DNA of 64,000 bases from Paenibacillus sp. Marseille-Q4541 (GCF_018310695.1 NZ_JAGXCY010000004.1:62001-126000), one strand, 5' to 3'. Counted from the stretch's first letter, positions 42,311 through 50,801 are shown. The notes: generated by a model from the letters alone, not told the origin. Made by a program: numbers and translations.

Positions 42311-42517
42311 TTATATCCACCCTTCCACGCTGAATTCTTCTGATCGTTTAACCTCTGGCAGCTGAATAGTAATGCTGCTACCTTCCATATCCCTCTGGAT
42401 CAGCCGCTTGATGTATCCGGACGAATTAGGTTTACACGACACTTGCTCATGCCAGTATCTTTGTTCCGGATCGAGTAGGTTAAAGGCTACTTGGATGATC
42501 TTAATTTGCTTAGCCAC
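42311..42517 (-). CDS. ribbon-helix-helix protein, ParR-like
   Basis: 68 residues from GTG 42517 with AAGGAGGG. N-terminal strand KIIQVAFNLLD and NSSGYIKRLIQRDM fit a ribbon-helix-helix DNA-binding fold as in ParR/CopG proteins. Its gene overlaps the ParM-like gene end by 8 bp. Most likely binds the TGGTTAnnTATC repeats upstream. Confidence 0.6.
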   Translation of the reverse strand: MAKQIKIIQVAFNLLDPEQRYWHEQVSCKPNSSGYIKRLIQRDMEGSSITIQLPEVKRSEEFSVEGWI

Positions 42518-43319
42518 CGTATACCCTCCTTGCAATCATCAGGAGTCCCCTGACGTTTGTAGTAAAAGGATCAGGATCTAGGAGCACTGCTAATGGAAAG
42601 AGTTGCTGTATAAACGGTAGAACCTCATTAGCACCGCCTCCAGTTACATAAACCACATCGTTCTTATCCCATTTCCGAGCGATTGCCCTAGCAGCTATTT
42701 GTCGTCCAAAGGATCGTGGATCTAGCTTACTCTTGCTCTCCATACCTTCAGGCAGTGTAAAACTGCTCTTATTGATAAACTGCCGGTCCGTGATCGTGGC
42801 GAAGTTCACGCTACCGCTTCCGATATCAATGATTCTTATAGTGCCGACTGCAGGAGCTACCAAAAGCCCAGAAGCAGCTCCTTCAGGTCCAACCTCACAG
42901 TTCTTGATTACAATGACTTTCCGCTTACCGTTTACAGTCAGATCGTGGCTGCCGATGTACATTTTCTTAATTGCCTGCTTTTCAGTTTCAGTATGAGTAT
43001 CAATCGGTTGGCCAACTAAGATTTGATGTTCGTTTCCGGATCCGTATTGGTGCAGTGCTATGAGCGTCCGTAGCTTCGCATCAAAATGAGCTTTGCTTTC
43101 GTCTTTTCGACTTTCTACATACTCCGACTCTCTGAGCGCAAGACTGCCGGCAAAGCCAGTAAGACCGTCATACTCCCATTCAAAATCAAATTCTCCTGAG
43201 CTTTTTAGGTTACGGTCCAGATCATTAATGCCGATTGCAGACGGAAACATCACTGGCTTAGGCAAACGGCTGTCAAAGTACTTTGTATTACGTCCTCCTG
43301 GATCGATTGCGCTTATCAT
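42510..43319 (-). CDS. ParM-like bacterial actin ATPase
   Basis: 269 residues from ATG 43319 with AGGAG upstream. Actin-fold motifs in order: phosphate-1 AIDPGGRNTKYF, phosphate-2 IRIIDIGSGSVNFA and adenosine VVYVTGGGANEVLPFIQQLF. Smaller than E. coli ParM (320) but close to StbA/Alp-type actins of Gram-positive plasmids and large phages. Filaments of such proteins push or position DNA. With the ParR-like gene and repeats it makes a type II partition set. Confidence 0.8.
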   Translation of the reverse strand: MISAIDPGGRNTKYFDSRLPKPVMFPSAIGINDLDRNLKSSGEFDFEWEYDGLTGFAGSLALRESEYVESRKDESKAHFDAKLRTLIALHQYGSGNEHQILVGQPIDTHTETEKQAIKKMYIGSHDLTVNGKRKVIVIKNCEVGPEGAASGLLVAPAVGTIRIIDIGSGSVNFATITDRQFINKSSFTLPEGMESKSKLDPRSFGRQIAARAIARKWDKNDVVYVTGGGANEVLPFIQQLFPLAVLLDPDPFTTNVRGLLMIARRVYGG

Positions 43320-43340
43320 AAGGATCACACTCCTGATGTC

Positions 43341-43395
43341 TGGTTATATATCCAGATACGTAACCAGGCGCCTTGATCCGGTTTGGTTAGGTATC
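43341..43395. repeat. TGGTTAnnTATC inverted repeats upstream of the ParM-like gene
   Basis: TGGTTATATATC (43341-43352, plus) faces GATACGTAACCA (43355-43366), forming a 26-bp palindrome with a CA centre. A third copy TGGTTAGGTATC lies at 43384-43395. It sits immediately upstream of parM, where the parC centromere/operator of type II systems is usually found. Confidence 0.6.
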
Positions 43396-43495
43396 TAGTT
43401 CTATAACTATGGGCACAGCTTGCCTATGTTTCCTTAACTCATGAATAAATTTTCATAGATTGTCCCATCCTATTACTATTAGGAGGGGTTACTTT

Positions 43496-43720
43496 ATGTA
43501 TGGGTTAGGAAAGAAACGTTCTAGGCTAGGGGCTTTTTTGGATAGGAATAGAATCACTCAAGAGTGGTTAGTAAGTACTTCTGGTCTTAGTAGGGATGCT
43601 GTCTCAAGACTTTGTGATGGGAATAGAGATCACGAGAAACTTCAAATAAAATCTAAATCCAAAGTTATTTCAGCATTAAGAAAACATGGATACGATGTAA
43701 TGGCTTCTGATTTTTGGTGA
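43496..43720 (+). CDS. XRE-like small DNA-binding protein
   Basis: 74 residues from ATG 43496 with AGGAGGGG. HTH-like ITQEWLVSTSGLSRDAVSRL. Divergent from the par cassette, so it could use the palindrome at 43341. AT-rich like the following gene. Confidence 0.7.
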   Translation: MYGLGKKRSRLGAFLDRNRITQEWLVSTSGLSRDAVSRLCDGNRDHEKLQIKSKSKVISALRKHGYDVMASDFW

Positions 43721-43792
43721 GTGGAAATATATAGAAAAATGTTTATAGGTCTGGTAGACTAATTTTCATTAATGGAATTATAGGAGGGTGAG

Positions 43793-44692
43793 ATGTTGCG
43801 CAAGATAATTATTTTGTTTATGTCCCTGATCGTTTCTTTTTCAGTTCTTGTAGCCTGCACCAACAGTGAACAAGAAGATATACAACAATCGGTGCAAGAA
43901 AGCAATGAAAGCAATGGAACCATTGATTCTGAACCATCATTGGTTATTGATGAGAACAAAAACGAAACTGCTAAAACGGACATCGTAAAAGATGACATTG
44001 TACCCATATCCGATGCCGAAAAAGAGCTAACAGCGGAAATATTAAAGGTTGTTGAGAATTACTTATTAAAAGAAACTCCTCCGGAACTTGAATTGAGAAT
44101 AGCCGAGACTATAGAATCCACTGTTGACCTCCTTAGCGTAACTAACAGAAAAGATTTCTTAGATATTACTGAACTCATTCGTGATGGAAATAAAAAAGAG
44201 ATACTACCTTTGTTCGCTTCATTAAAAGAGAAATACGATTCATCAGTCACAGTTAACAACGTCGATACAAAGGAAAAAGGTTCTGAATCGGCACAATCTA
44301 ATGTTATTGCCTCCCTAGATCCTAATGAGGTAAAGAGCATTATAAAAGCTAACGCAGAAAAAGATTGGGAAGACGACTACGAGATGCAAGCTTTCATAAT
44401 TAAGGAGCAGACAACCGCTTATAATGAGTTGGCAGAATTGTCTATTGATGATGATGTACTAAAAGGAATTTTAGATACCAGTTACGAGAAGTGGGACCAC
44501 GATTTTAAGATGGTACGATTTGATTTCCAGGGGCAACTAGAAGCCTATATTCAAATAAAAAAGCTGGACATAGACAATAGTAAGGTTAAGAAAAAAATAC
44601 TTTCTAGTTCCTCTTCTAAGTGGGGTACTGACTACAAAATGGTTTTATATGATTACAACAACCAGCTCGAAGCAAATGAATCACTAAAATAA
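43793..44692 (+). CDS. lipoprotein moron with three C-terminal repeats
   Basis: 299 residues. Signal peptide and lipobox SVLVAC give lipidated Cys22. An acidic Ser/Asn-rich linker and a helical domain follow. The C-terminus has three repeats of about 42 residues carrying KDWEDDYEM, EKWDHDFKM and SKWGTDYKM. The gene has its own GGAGGG site and terminator, runs against the late operon and is AT-rich: a typical moron expressed from the prophage. Exported to the outer membrane face; a role in superinfection exclusion is possible but unproven. Confidence 0.85.
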   Translation: MLRKIIILFMSLIVSFSVLVACTNSEQEDIQQSVQESNESNGTIDSEPSLVIDENKNETAKTDIVKDDIVPISDAEKELTAEILKVVENYLLKETPPELELRIAETIESTVDLLSVTNRKDFLDITELIRDGNKKEILPLFASLKEKYDSSVTVNNVDTKEKGSESAQSNVIASLDPNEVKSIIKANAEKDWEDDYEMQAFIIKEQTTAYNELAELSIDDDVLKGILDTSYEKWDHDFKMVRFDFQGQLEAYIQIKKLDIDNSKVKKKILSSSSSKWGTDYKMVLYDYNNQLEANESLK

Positions 44693-44698
44693 AAAATG

Positions 44699-44728
44699 AC
44701 CCTGCCGGCAATCTATGGCAGGGTTATT
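44699..44728 (+). terminator. terminator after the lipoprotein gene
   Basis: ACCCTGCC (44699-44706) pairs with GGCAGGGT (44717-44724) followed by TATT. The T tract is short. Confidence 0.6.
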
Positions 44729-44793
44729 GATAATTAAGCAGGAATATTATAGCATTTTGTCGAAACGCATTGAATACGAAAGGTGGTCTTTAC

Positions 44794-45006
44794 ATGCATC
44801 ATACACGTTATTCAAAACGACACATGCAACCACTGACCAACGATATACAATTGCATTCAGCGAAAATGAATAAAACGCCGATTGTGATATTTTTTGGTCC
44901 TGAACTTGTTGGCAGTGGTGTAATCGAGGATATTACGGAGACTCACATTACGATAAAAGGTGAGCATTACATTCGAGGAGCTTGCATGTTTAGATATGCT
45001 GGATAG
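44794..45006 (+). CDS. hypothetical small protein
   Basis: 70 residues from ATG 44794 with AGGTGG seven bases upstream. Basic N-terminus, then a beta-rich core (PIVIFFGPELVGSGVIEDIT) reminiscent of Sm-like folds. Ends just before a strong bidirectional terminator. Function unknown. Confidence 0.6.
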   Translation: MHHTRYSKRHMQPLTNDIQLHSAKMNKTPIVIFFGPELVGSGVIEDITETHITIKGEHYIRGACMFRYAG

Positions 45007-45012
45007 AAACAC

Positions 45013-45049
45013 AAAAAAGCCCGAGGATTCCCCCCCCCCGGGCTTTTTT
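45013..45049. terminator. bidirectional terminator ending the late operon
   Basis: AAAAAAGCCCG (45013-45023) and CGGGCTTTTTT (45039-45049) form a stem with T tracts on both strands. The loop contains a run of ten C (45030-45039). Confidence 0.85.
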
Positions 45050-45064
45050 CTCATTCCGACATGT

Positions 45065-45982
45065 TTATTCAGTAGGCATTCCTGCAGCTTGCCGTAGATA
45101 CTTGGCTAAGTTGTTATAATGTGTCTTGCCTGCCTGGTCACCTGCTCGATGAGCTTTTTGCCATGCAGGTTTGAGCCACCGAAATATAATTTCTTGAGCG
45201 TTGGATTTGTGCAGTTTAACTGCAGCTGCTAATTTCATTCCCTCAGCATCGATGCCAGCCGCACTCCTAAGATTGTTTGCTAAACGGTGGAAGTGACCTG
45301 CTCCATCGATATCCCCTGCATCTTTAGATGCTTTCCACGCAGGTCGTACATAGTTCGTGATCAACGCATTTGCAATGTAAGGTGTCAATGCCACGAATGA
45401 TGGTGCTTTAGGAACGACCTTCTCGCCTTCTAGCTCAGTCGCTACGTCATATATAAGATCCTTCATAGTTTTTCCGACCGACTTAAGAGCCTGTTCGCAG
45501 TCAGCTTTACGCGATGGATCAAGCTGTTTATGCGTAGGGATATGAATCAAAGGATTCTTCCCCCACTTCCAGCAGCAATAGGCAAGATACCACACAAATT
45601 TCTTATATGCTTCAATCGTGTTTATCTTTCCTCCATAACAGAGCTCTACGCCAAGAGCAATGTCGTTTGCGTCATCACCATATTTATCATTGTCGGTGGT
45701 GACATTATAACGGACATGCCAAGCCTTCTCAGCAGGATCTGGACCAGTTCCGGTTGGGATGATCTCCAGTATACGCTTGTCATCAATGAATATTTGTGCC
45801 GAAGCTTCACGATCTACCATGCTGTTAAAGTATTTAAAGTGTTGCTCAGCATCTGCTCCAGGATTGCCAGTATCGTGAGCAACAAAGAAACCCGGAGTGC
45901 CAGATACTAATCTGGTTCCGGGTCTCACGTTTGGACGCTTGTTAATATAACGTCTTTCGATCTTATATTTAGTTATGTCCAT
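45065..45982 (-). CDS. endolysin: N-acetylmuramoyl-L-alanine amidase with two wall-binding repeats
   Basis: 305 residues from ATG 45982 (GGGAG upstream). Amidase_2 domain with zinc-site features FFVAHDTGNPGADAEQHFKY, WHVRYNV, ALGVELCYGG and PTHKQLDPSRKADC. The C-terminus holds two similar repeats (RPAWKASKDAGDIDGAGH and KPAWQKAHRAGDQAGKTH, each ending LR.AAG), probably a cell-wall-binding module. It cuts the amide bond between MurNAc and the peptide for host lysis. Overlaps the holin gene. Confidence 0.9.
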   Translation of the reverse strand: MDITKYKIERRYINKRPNVRPGTRLVSGTPGFFVAHDTGNPGADAEQHFKYFNSMVDREASAQIFIDDKRILEIIPTGTGPDPAEKAWHVRYNVTTDNDKYGDDANDIALGVELCYGGKINTIEAYKKFVWYLAYCCWKWGKNPLIHIPTHKQLDPSRKADCEQALKSVGKTMKDLIYDVATELEGEKVVPKAPSFVALTPYIANALITNYVRPAWKASKDAGDIDGAGHFHRLANNLRSAAGIDAEGMKLAAAVKLHKSNAQEIIFRWLKPAWQKAHRAGDQAGKTHYNNLAKYLRQAAGMPTE

Positions 45983-46247
45983 CCTTTTCAACTCCCTGTT
46001 TAGTTTGTTGAAACAGTTGATTCCCATAAACAGCAAAGGAACCAGCTAACACACCCTGAATAAGAGCATCAGGACCCCAACCAAGCATCCATACAGTTAG
46101 GATCAAAGCGAATAAAGTTACTCCATATACAATAGTCCAGTTCGGCACTTTCGGTGTTTGTTTTAGGATAAAGCCCACTACCCAGCAAAACGCCACTACA
46201 ATGACAAGTCTAGGATCAATAAGATTAAAAATATTACTCCATTCCAT
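45969..46247 (-). CDS. holin (holin_5_2/Hol44 type)
   Basis: 92 residues from ATG 46247; an ATG three codons earlier sits on the AAGGAG site. Three hydrophobic segments (VIVVAFCWVVGFILK, WTIVYGVTLFALILTVW, LIQGVLAGSFAVYG) and a polar C-terminus. Size and position before the amidase fit a pore-forming holin. Confidence 0.78.
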   Translation of the reverse strand: MEWSNIFNLIDPRLVIVVAFCWVVGFILKQTPKVPNWTIVYGVTLFALILTVWMLGWGPDALIQGVLAGSFAVYGNQLFQQTKQGVEKDGHN

Positions 46248-46260
46248 ATGGTCCATCTCC

Positions 46261-46548
46261 TTATTCTTCTATTTTGTCGATCCGCTTATGAGCCTGTTTA
46301 GCTGATTCCTCAACCCTCGTTAAACGTTCAGCAAAACCATCCATACGTTGCCCTTGTATTCGGACATCAACTTTAATGTCATCAATTCCTCGCTTGATGT
46401 AAGACACATCCGTATGCAACGATGCATCCGCTGTCGCTTCCTGCACTACTTCTGCTCGGAAGGCTTTTGTTTTACCTGTCCATCCCAGCCAAATACCACT
46501 GACACCAGCTAATGCTGCGATTATGGTTGTAAGCACGCTCCAGTCCAC
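46261..46548 (-). CDS. membrane-anchored coiled-coil protein of the lysis cassette
   Basis: 95 residues from GTG 46548 (GGGGGAAGG upstream). One N-terminal membrane helix (LTTIIAALAGVSGIWLGW) and a coiled coil to the end (FAERLTRVEESAKQAHKRID). Resembles haemolysin XhlA-type or spanin-like helper proteins in position, with the membrane segment at the other end from XhlA. Confidence 0.65.
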   Translation of the reverse strand: MDWSVLTTIIAALAGVSGIWLGWTGKTKAFRAEVVQEATADASLHTDVSYIKRGIDDIKVDVRIQGQRMDGFAERLTRVEESAKQAHKRIDKIEE

Positions 46549-46602
46549 CTTTCCTTCCCCCTTCTCTCTAAATAAAAGAACCCCCGGACCACACAAGGGC
46601 AC

Positions 46603-46632
46603 AAAAAAACACGCTCTCATCTTGAGGCGTGC
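46603..46632 (-). terminator. terminator between tail and lysis genes
   Basis: On the minus strand CACGCCTC-AAGAT-GAGAGCGTG (one bulged A) is followed by seven T. It would partly separate the lysis genes from the structural operon. Confidence 0.7.
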
Positions 46633-46635
46633 TTG

Positions 46636-46779
46636 TTATGCAGCATTGCTGATCAATCTTTCTTCAACCAAATCACGGAGAGTGGTTCCATTCTCATCCA
46701 CAACCACATGCGGTATGCTTTCAAGTGTACGGACAATCTTCTTGATTAAAGATACATAAATAGGGACCATAGATAACAT
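46636..46779 (-). CDS. XkdX/CD1375-like small tail-associated protein
   Basis: 47 residues, ATG 46779 with GGGAGGGGG. VPIYVSLIKKIVRTLESIPH followed by a LRDLVEERL end matches the short XkdX/CD1375 pattern found next to tail fibres. Role unknown. Confidence 0.6.
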   Translation of the reverse strand: MLSMVPIYVSLIKKIVRTLESIPHVVVDENGTTLRDLVEERLISNAA

Positions 46780-46780
46780 G

Positions 46781-47191
46781 TTAATCACCCCCTCCCTTTA
46801 GTGCTGCGATTTCTTCCTGGAGTTTTAGAAGCTGTTCATATAGATCTGATAATGCCTGCTGGGTAGTAGTACTTTCATTTTGAGCAATCGTAAGTTGTTC
46901 ATAAGCATCTGCTAAAGCTTGTTGTACTTGAGTTAATTCTGCTTGCGTAGCTGCCAAACGTGTTTCCGTTGATTCTATTTTTATATAGTCATAATACAAC
47001 TCGCCTGTTTCAAGATTGATACGAAGTACTGACGTCAGACCATTGACTGCGTTAGCACCGTCTGGTGTAGGCGATTCAGACTCAATAGTGTTTGGACCCT
47101 CCGTTATTGACTCATCAACAGCACCTTCATAGATTCCGGTTACGTTGCCGACATTCGGGGAGTATGGTTCCCACGTGATATATCTTTTCAT
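46781..47191 (-). CDS. tail-fibre-associated protein with coiled coil
   Basis: 136 residues, ATG with GGAGG. An N-terminal beta part (KRYITWEPYSPNVGNVTGIY) and a C-terminal coiled coil from about residue 75 (LTQVQQALADAYEQL). Resembles small proteins beside fibre genes such as XkdW; likely structural or a fibre chaperone. Confidence 0.62.
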   Translation of the reverse strand: MKRYITWEPYSPNVGNVTGIYEGAVDESITEGPNTIESESPTPDGANAVNGLTSVLRINLETGELYYDYIKIESTETRLAATQAELTQVQQALADAYEQLTIAQNESTTTQQALSDLYEQLLKLQEEIAALKGGGD

Positions 47192-47204
47192 TTAAAATCC
47201 TCCT

Positions 47205-48782
47205 TTACATTGATATAACTGATAAAGATGATGCGTAGAACATAATATCTGCGGTGTCAGTTCGAGTGTTTTGTATGCACACAATAGCAAGCGTCATAGG
47301 TCCATTGTTGCTAAAATTCGCAGGTTTTGAAATGTTGACCTTAGCTAGATTTCCATTCTCCCTGCGGTAGTACGCTCCGTCACAATTACCTGTATCTACG
47401 CTTAAAATATTGTAGTAGAAGTTTACTTCAAGCTCGTTACCGTAGGCTATTGTTCCAATTTGCCATCTAACCCCATTTGAGTCTACTAGACAAATAGCCG
47501 CATTGAGCCCGTTCATGGCGGATAATTGCCAGCTTGAGGTGGAACCTGCGTAGATAATCGGTGACATAGTGATCAGTCTGGTTTTGGCAGGTATGGTTCC
47601 AAGTGTTTTCACCACACCAGTGAATCCGCGTGCAACTGAATAGTATTGTGTCCCCCCCGTATTAATTACAAGGTTCTGATACACTCCTTGCTGAATCGAG
47701 TTGACTCCGTTGACCAGTTCAGGGAACGTGGCGACACTTCCAGCTTTAGAGACTGTGCCGCCTTTACCAATGATGATTGTCTCAAGACTGCCCTTACCAT
47801 CATTTACAGAGGTAAAAAGATCGTCTGACCAAGGACCCCATATTCCGTTAATTTTTTTCTTCTGTCTGTATGAGTGGCTTGAGTTATCTAGGTTGTAAGC
47901 GTTGATCGTCATAAACATATCGTTGTGCTTAAGCACCTCGAAGTAAAACCACCCCGAATTTGGCGCGTTCACAATCCCAGATCCCATATAAAACCCCGTA
48001 CTAAATGCATACGTATGCAGATCAGTTCCTGCTGGCATATTAATTGCGGTCCCACTGTCCGCCGTCATCATTGATTTCTGCCACGGACGAGCGTCTGTGT
48101 ACGCCTTGGCATTCGATTCAGCTGTTGCTGCTCTCGCTTGAGCTGTAGCCGCATCTGTTTCCGCTTTAGCTCCTTTGTCGTAAGCGGTCTTAACTGCTTT
48201 TTCCGTAGCCGCTACGTTCTCCCTTGTCCCGTTTGTTGCATTTGACAGTTGCGTGATACCTTTTTTTGTTAGGGACGCGTCTGGCACCTCGATTTTTACT
48301 CCAGCAATAGCCTCAGCCAATTCGGGATGAGTTACATATACGAGTGAATGATCAATATTCGCTGTTACATTCTGCGCCTGCCCCACAAAGGCAAGGGTAT
48401 CAAAACTCTTTTGAATTACATCATCGCTACCAGCAGGAGGAATGTAATCAGCTGTCTCACCAGCGTTGGCATACAAATACAATATTTCTCCTTCATCGGG
48501 ATCCATGGCAAACAAACCAAGTTCACGGAAGTAAAAACCAGCAGTTACATCCTGATTTGATAACGAGAAACCTACAATAGCCTCATTAGGTGGACGCATC
48601 TGTAGTTTGGTGACAGGGATAGTTTTTTTCTGGCTAATTACATTCGTCATCGTTGGAAGTAATTGTCCCGAAAGGCGTCCATCACCTATTACAAATCGGG
48701 TATATCTCAATTCCCTTCCCGCCTGTGCTTTGGCCTGCAGTGCGATACCTTTATTTGTTAATGATTTCGTAAAAACTGACAT
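47205..48782 (-). CDS. phage tail fibre (tail-collar/DUF3751 N-terminus)
   Basis: 525 residues from ATG 48782 with AGGTGG. The first 150 residues are the fibre attachment domain of P2 H-type proteins (SVFTKSLTNKGIALQAKA, LRYTRFVIGDGRL, GFYFRELGLFA). The middle has KGITQLSNATNG repeats and a helical shaft; the C-terminal receptor-binding part is beta-rich. It determines host binding. Confidence 0.87.
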   Translation of the reverse strand: MSVFTKSLTNKGIALQAKAQAGRELRYTRFVIGDGRLSGQLLPTMTNVISQKKTIPVTKLQMRPPNEAIVGFSLSNQDVTAGFYFRELGLFAMDPDEGEILYLYANAGETADYIPPAGSDDVIQKSFDTLAFVGQAQNVTANIDHSLVYVTHPELAEAIAGVKIEVPDASLTKKGITQLSNATNGTRENVAATEKAVKTAYDKGAKAETDAATAQARAATAESNAKAYTDARPWQKSMMTADSGTAINMPAGTDLHTYAFSTGFYMGSGIVNAPNSGWFYFEVLKHNDMFMTINAYNLDNSSHSYRQKKKINGIWGPWSDDLFTSVNDGKGSLETIIIGKGGTVSKAGSVATFPELVNGVNSIQQGVYQNLVINTGGTQYYSVARGFTGVVKTLGTIPAKTRLITMSPIIYAGSTSSWQLSAMNGLNAAICLVDSNGVRWQIGTIAYGNELEVNFYYNILSVDTGNCDGAYYRRENGNLAKVNISKPANFSNNGPMTLAIVCIQNTRTDTADIMFYASSLSVISM

Positions 48783-48797
48783 TCGCACACCACCTAC

Positions 48798-49355
48798 CTA
48801 AATTCTTATAAATTCTCCTACCTGAAAAACAAAGCCGGTATATAGACGTATCTCTTCGACCTGAGAAAGAACTACTCGTTCCAGGTGAGCAGTTAGTCGT
48901 TTGACCGATTCAACAGCCCGATAAAACTCTTGAGCACGCTCCTGCGTGACTGCTGGATTATTTGTTGTCACCTGAAATTTTCCTGGTTCCCCACCGTATT
49001 CAAACCATTCCTCGACTTTACCCTCGCCGAAGAGAATCGTGATTAAGTCCTCAATAGCTGCAGGCGTCCCTTTAATCCTATGAAACTCCTTAGCGTTAAG
49101 GAGTAGTTGTATTTTTTGTTCCAAAGGTAACGAGGTGTCATAGTAATCAAGATGCTCCTGCCAAGCTCGTTCATCTGCCTCTGCGTCCGTGATCTGCCCC
49201 TTCAGCAATCTGCGGTAAAAGGAAAGGTCCGCAACTTCCTGAGTCAGCTGCTGAACATGACTATCCAGTGCACGAGCTGCAGCCGATACCGTTGGATCAA
49301 CCTGTGCATTAGGTGGCAGTAAATCATAAACGCTGATCTGATCGATATTAGTCAT
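48798..49355 (-). CDS. P2-like tail protein I
   Basis: 185 residues from ATG 49355, GGAGGG upstream. SVYDLLPPNAQVDPTVSAAA near the start and WQEHLDYYDTSLPLEQKIQL fit the gpI family (baseplate wedge). Overlaps gene J by 8 bp. Confidence 0.88.
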   Translation of the reverse strand: MTNIDQISVYDLLPPNAQVDPTVSAAARALDSHVQQLTQEVADLSFYRRLLKGQITDAEADERAWQEHLDYYDTSLPLEQKIQLLLNAKEFHRIKGTPAAIEDLITILFGEGKVEEWFEYGGEPGKFQVTTNNPAVTQERAQEFYRAVESVKRLTAHLERVVLSQVEEIRLYTGFVFQVGEFIRI

Positions 49356-50472
49356 CGGCCAGCCCTCCATCGATCACATTAACTGTCGCGTCCTGAGCGA
49401 CCTGAAGCTCCGTTATATTTACATAGGTCGGAGCTGTTACCACAACTCTGAGCGCTCCAGCAGACATAACACGCCAAATAAGCTCCGATGGATTTACATC
49501 CCTCCCGAGCTTGGACTTTTGCCAAAGCTGATAAGACTTCACAGCTTCGTTTACTGCCGCTTTGATTATTTCGGACTCTGACGCTCTATCTCTGTTGATG
49601 TAATAAGTAATATTGATATTGTACGTGACAGCTGTAGGAGCTTTGACCGTGACCTTATCTGTTAATGGTCGTACCTTTCGAGAATTGATCTTTTCGTCTA
49701 CTGCATTTAAAACCACTTGTGTTGGGATTATTCCACCTTCCAGCAAAGGTATGACCGTCACTTCTGACGGTGCCTCAGAGACAGCTGCTACATCCACGAT
49801 AGCTGCGCTGGCTGTTTTTGCCCAATATTTATAACCTTCTTCTGGTCCTGCCGTAGAAAATGATTCTGGTGCCATTCTAATACGTTCTCTGTATGAATCA
49901 TCATCCTCGGTATCCGCACCGCCTGCTGTGGTCGTAAGATTGGTCACTGAAGCCACAAATGGCAGCGGATCAATCAAGGTATTGATCTGTCCAGGTAAAA
50001 AGCCATTACCTATCACACCAGGAGTTAAACACTCGACAAGCACATCAGCCGTTGTGTTCCCTGCCGGAATCGTTAAAGATACTTTCGTTGCAAATAATAA
50101 CGATCCTTCCGCGCCTTCCGGTGCGAGTCGGGTCCCCACTGGGATCGTCTGCGGTGTTACAAGCGGAATGGACAATGTAAACCGTACAATTGATATTGCA
50201 GGCTCTGCCTGTAATATCGGTGTCTTAGGATCACCCAAGTAATCCAGTACAATTCCTTTTGCGTACCTTAGCAACTCGCCCTTTGCAACTCTGTTGATCA
50301 ATACACGCTGCTGGATAATGATTTGAGCAAAGGATCGTAAAGCCAACATTTCCGGATCCGCTCGGTTAAGCGTTTCCCCTGTAAATCCCTGAAAGACAGT
50401 AACCATTTCCCCAAAAACTTTTTCCGCATCATCTTCAACAAATTTGATTTCCGGTAACTCGACCAGTGCCAT
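49348..50472 (-). CDS. baseplate J-like protein (gp47 family)
   Basis: 374 residues. Typical segments: VFQGFTGETLNRADPEMLAL, LDYLGDPKTPILQAEPA, TTTAGGADTEDDDSYRERIR and NVIDGGLADD at the end. Part of the contractile-tail baseplate. Stop and start codons overlap with genes I and W. Confidence 0.93.
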   Translation of the reverse strand: MALVELPEIKFVEDDAEKVFGEMVTVFQGFTGETLNRADPEMLALRSFAQIIIQQRVLINRVAKGELLRYAKGIVLDYLGDPKTPILQAEPAISIVRFTLSIPLVTPQTIPVGTRLAPEGAEGSLLFATKVSLTIPAGNTTADVLVECLTPGVIGNGFLPGQINTLIDPLPFVASVTNLTTTAGGADTEDDDSYRERIRMAPESFSTAGPEEGYKYWAKTASAAIVDVAAVSEAPSEVTVIPLLEGGIIPTQVVLNAVDEKINSRKVRPLTDKVTVKAPTAVTYNINITYYINRDRASESEIIKAAVNEAVKSYQLWQKSKLGRDVNPSELIWRVMSAGALRVVVTAPTYVNITELQVAQDATVNVIDGGLADD

Positions 50473-50801
50473 TATTGCACCACCTCCTTCTCTACAAACT
50501 TAATGATCGGGACCAATTTGCCTTGTTCTGCTTCTTCTGTGCTTGTTTCAAACTCAATGCTGATCACCTCAGCTCGTGGTTCAAACTCCGTGATTGCAGC
50601 CATCAATTCATTGATCAGGAGTGCCTGCGCTACCTGATAAGGTCGATCCATAACATCCCCAGATATACCAAAGGCACGATCCAAAGGGACCGTGCCAGCA
50701 AAGGTAGTTGCTACGACCTGTATGTTTTGTTTTATTGAATCAATACCCGTAAGACCAAAGCGCATTGCTGGCTGCTGGCCTAATACTTTATGTTCAATCA
50801 T
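50472..50801 (-). CDS. baseplate wedge protein W (gp25-like)
   Basis: 109 residues with NIQVVATTFAGTVPLDRAFG and ALLINELMAAITEFEPRAEV, the GPW/gp25 pattern. T4 gp25-like lysozyme-fold subunits nucleate sheath assembly. Confidence 0.88.
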   Translation of the reverse strand: MIEHKVLGQQPAMRFGLTGIDSIKQNIQVVATTFAGTVPLDRAFGISGDVMDRPYQVAQALLINELMAAITEFEPRAEVISIEFETSTEEAEQGKLVPIIKFVEKEVVQ

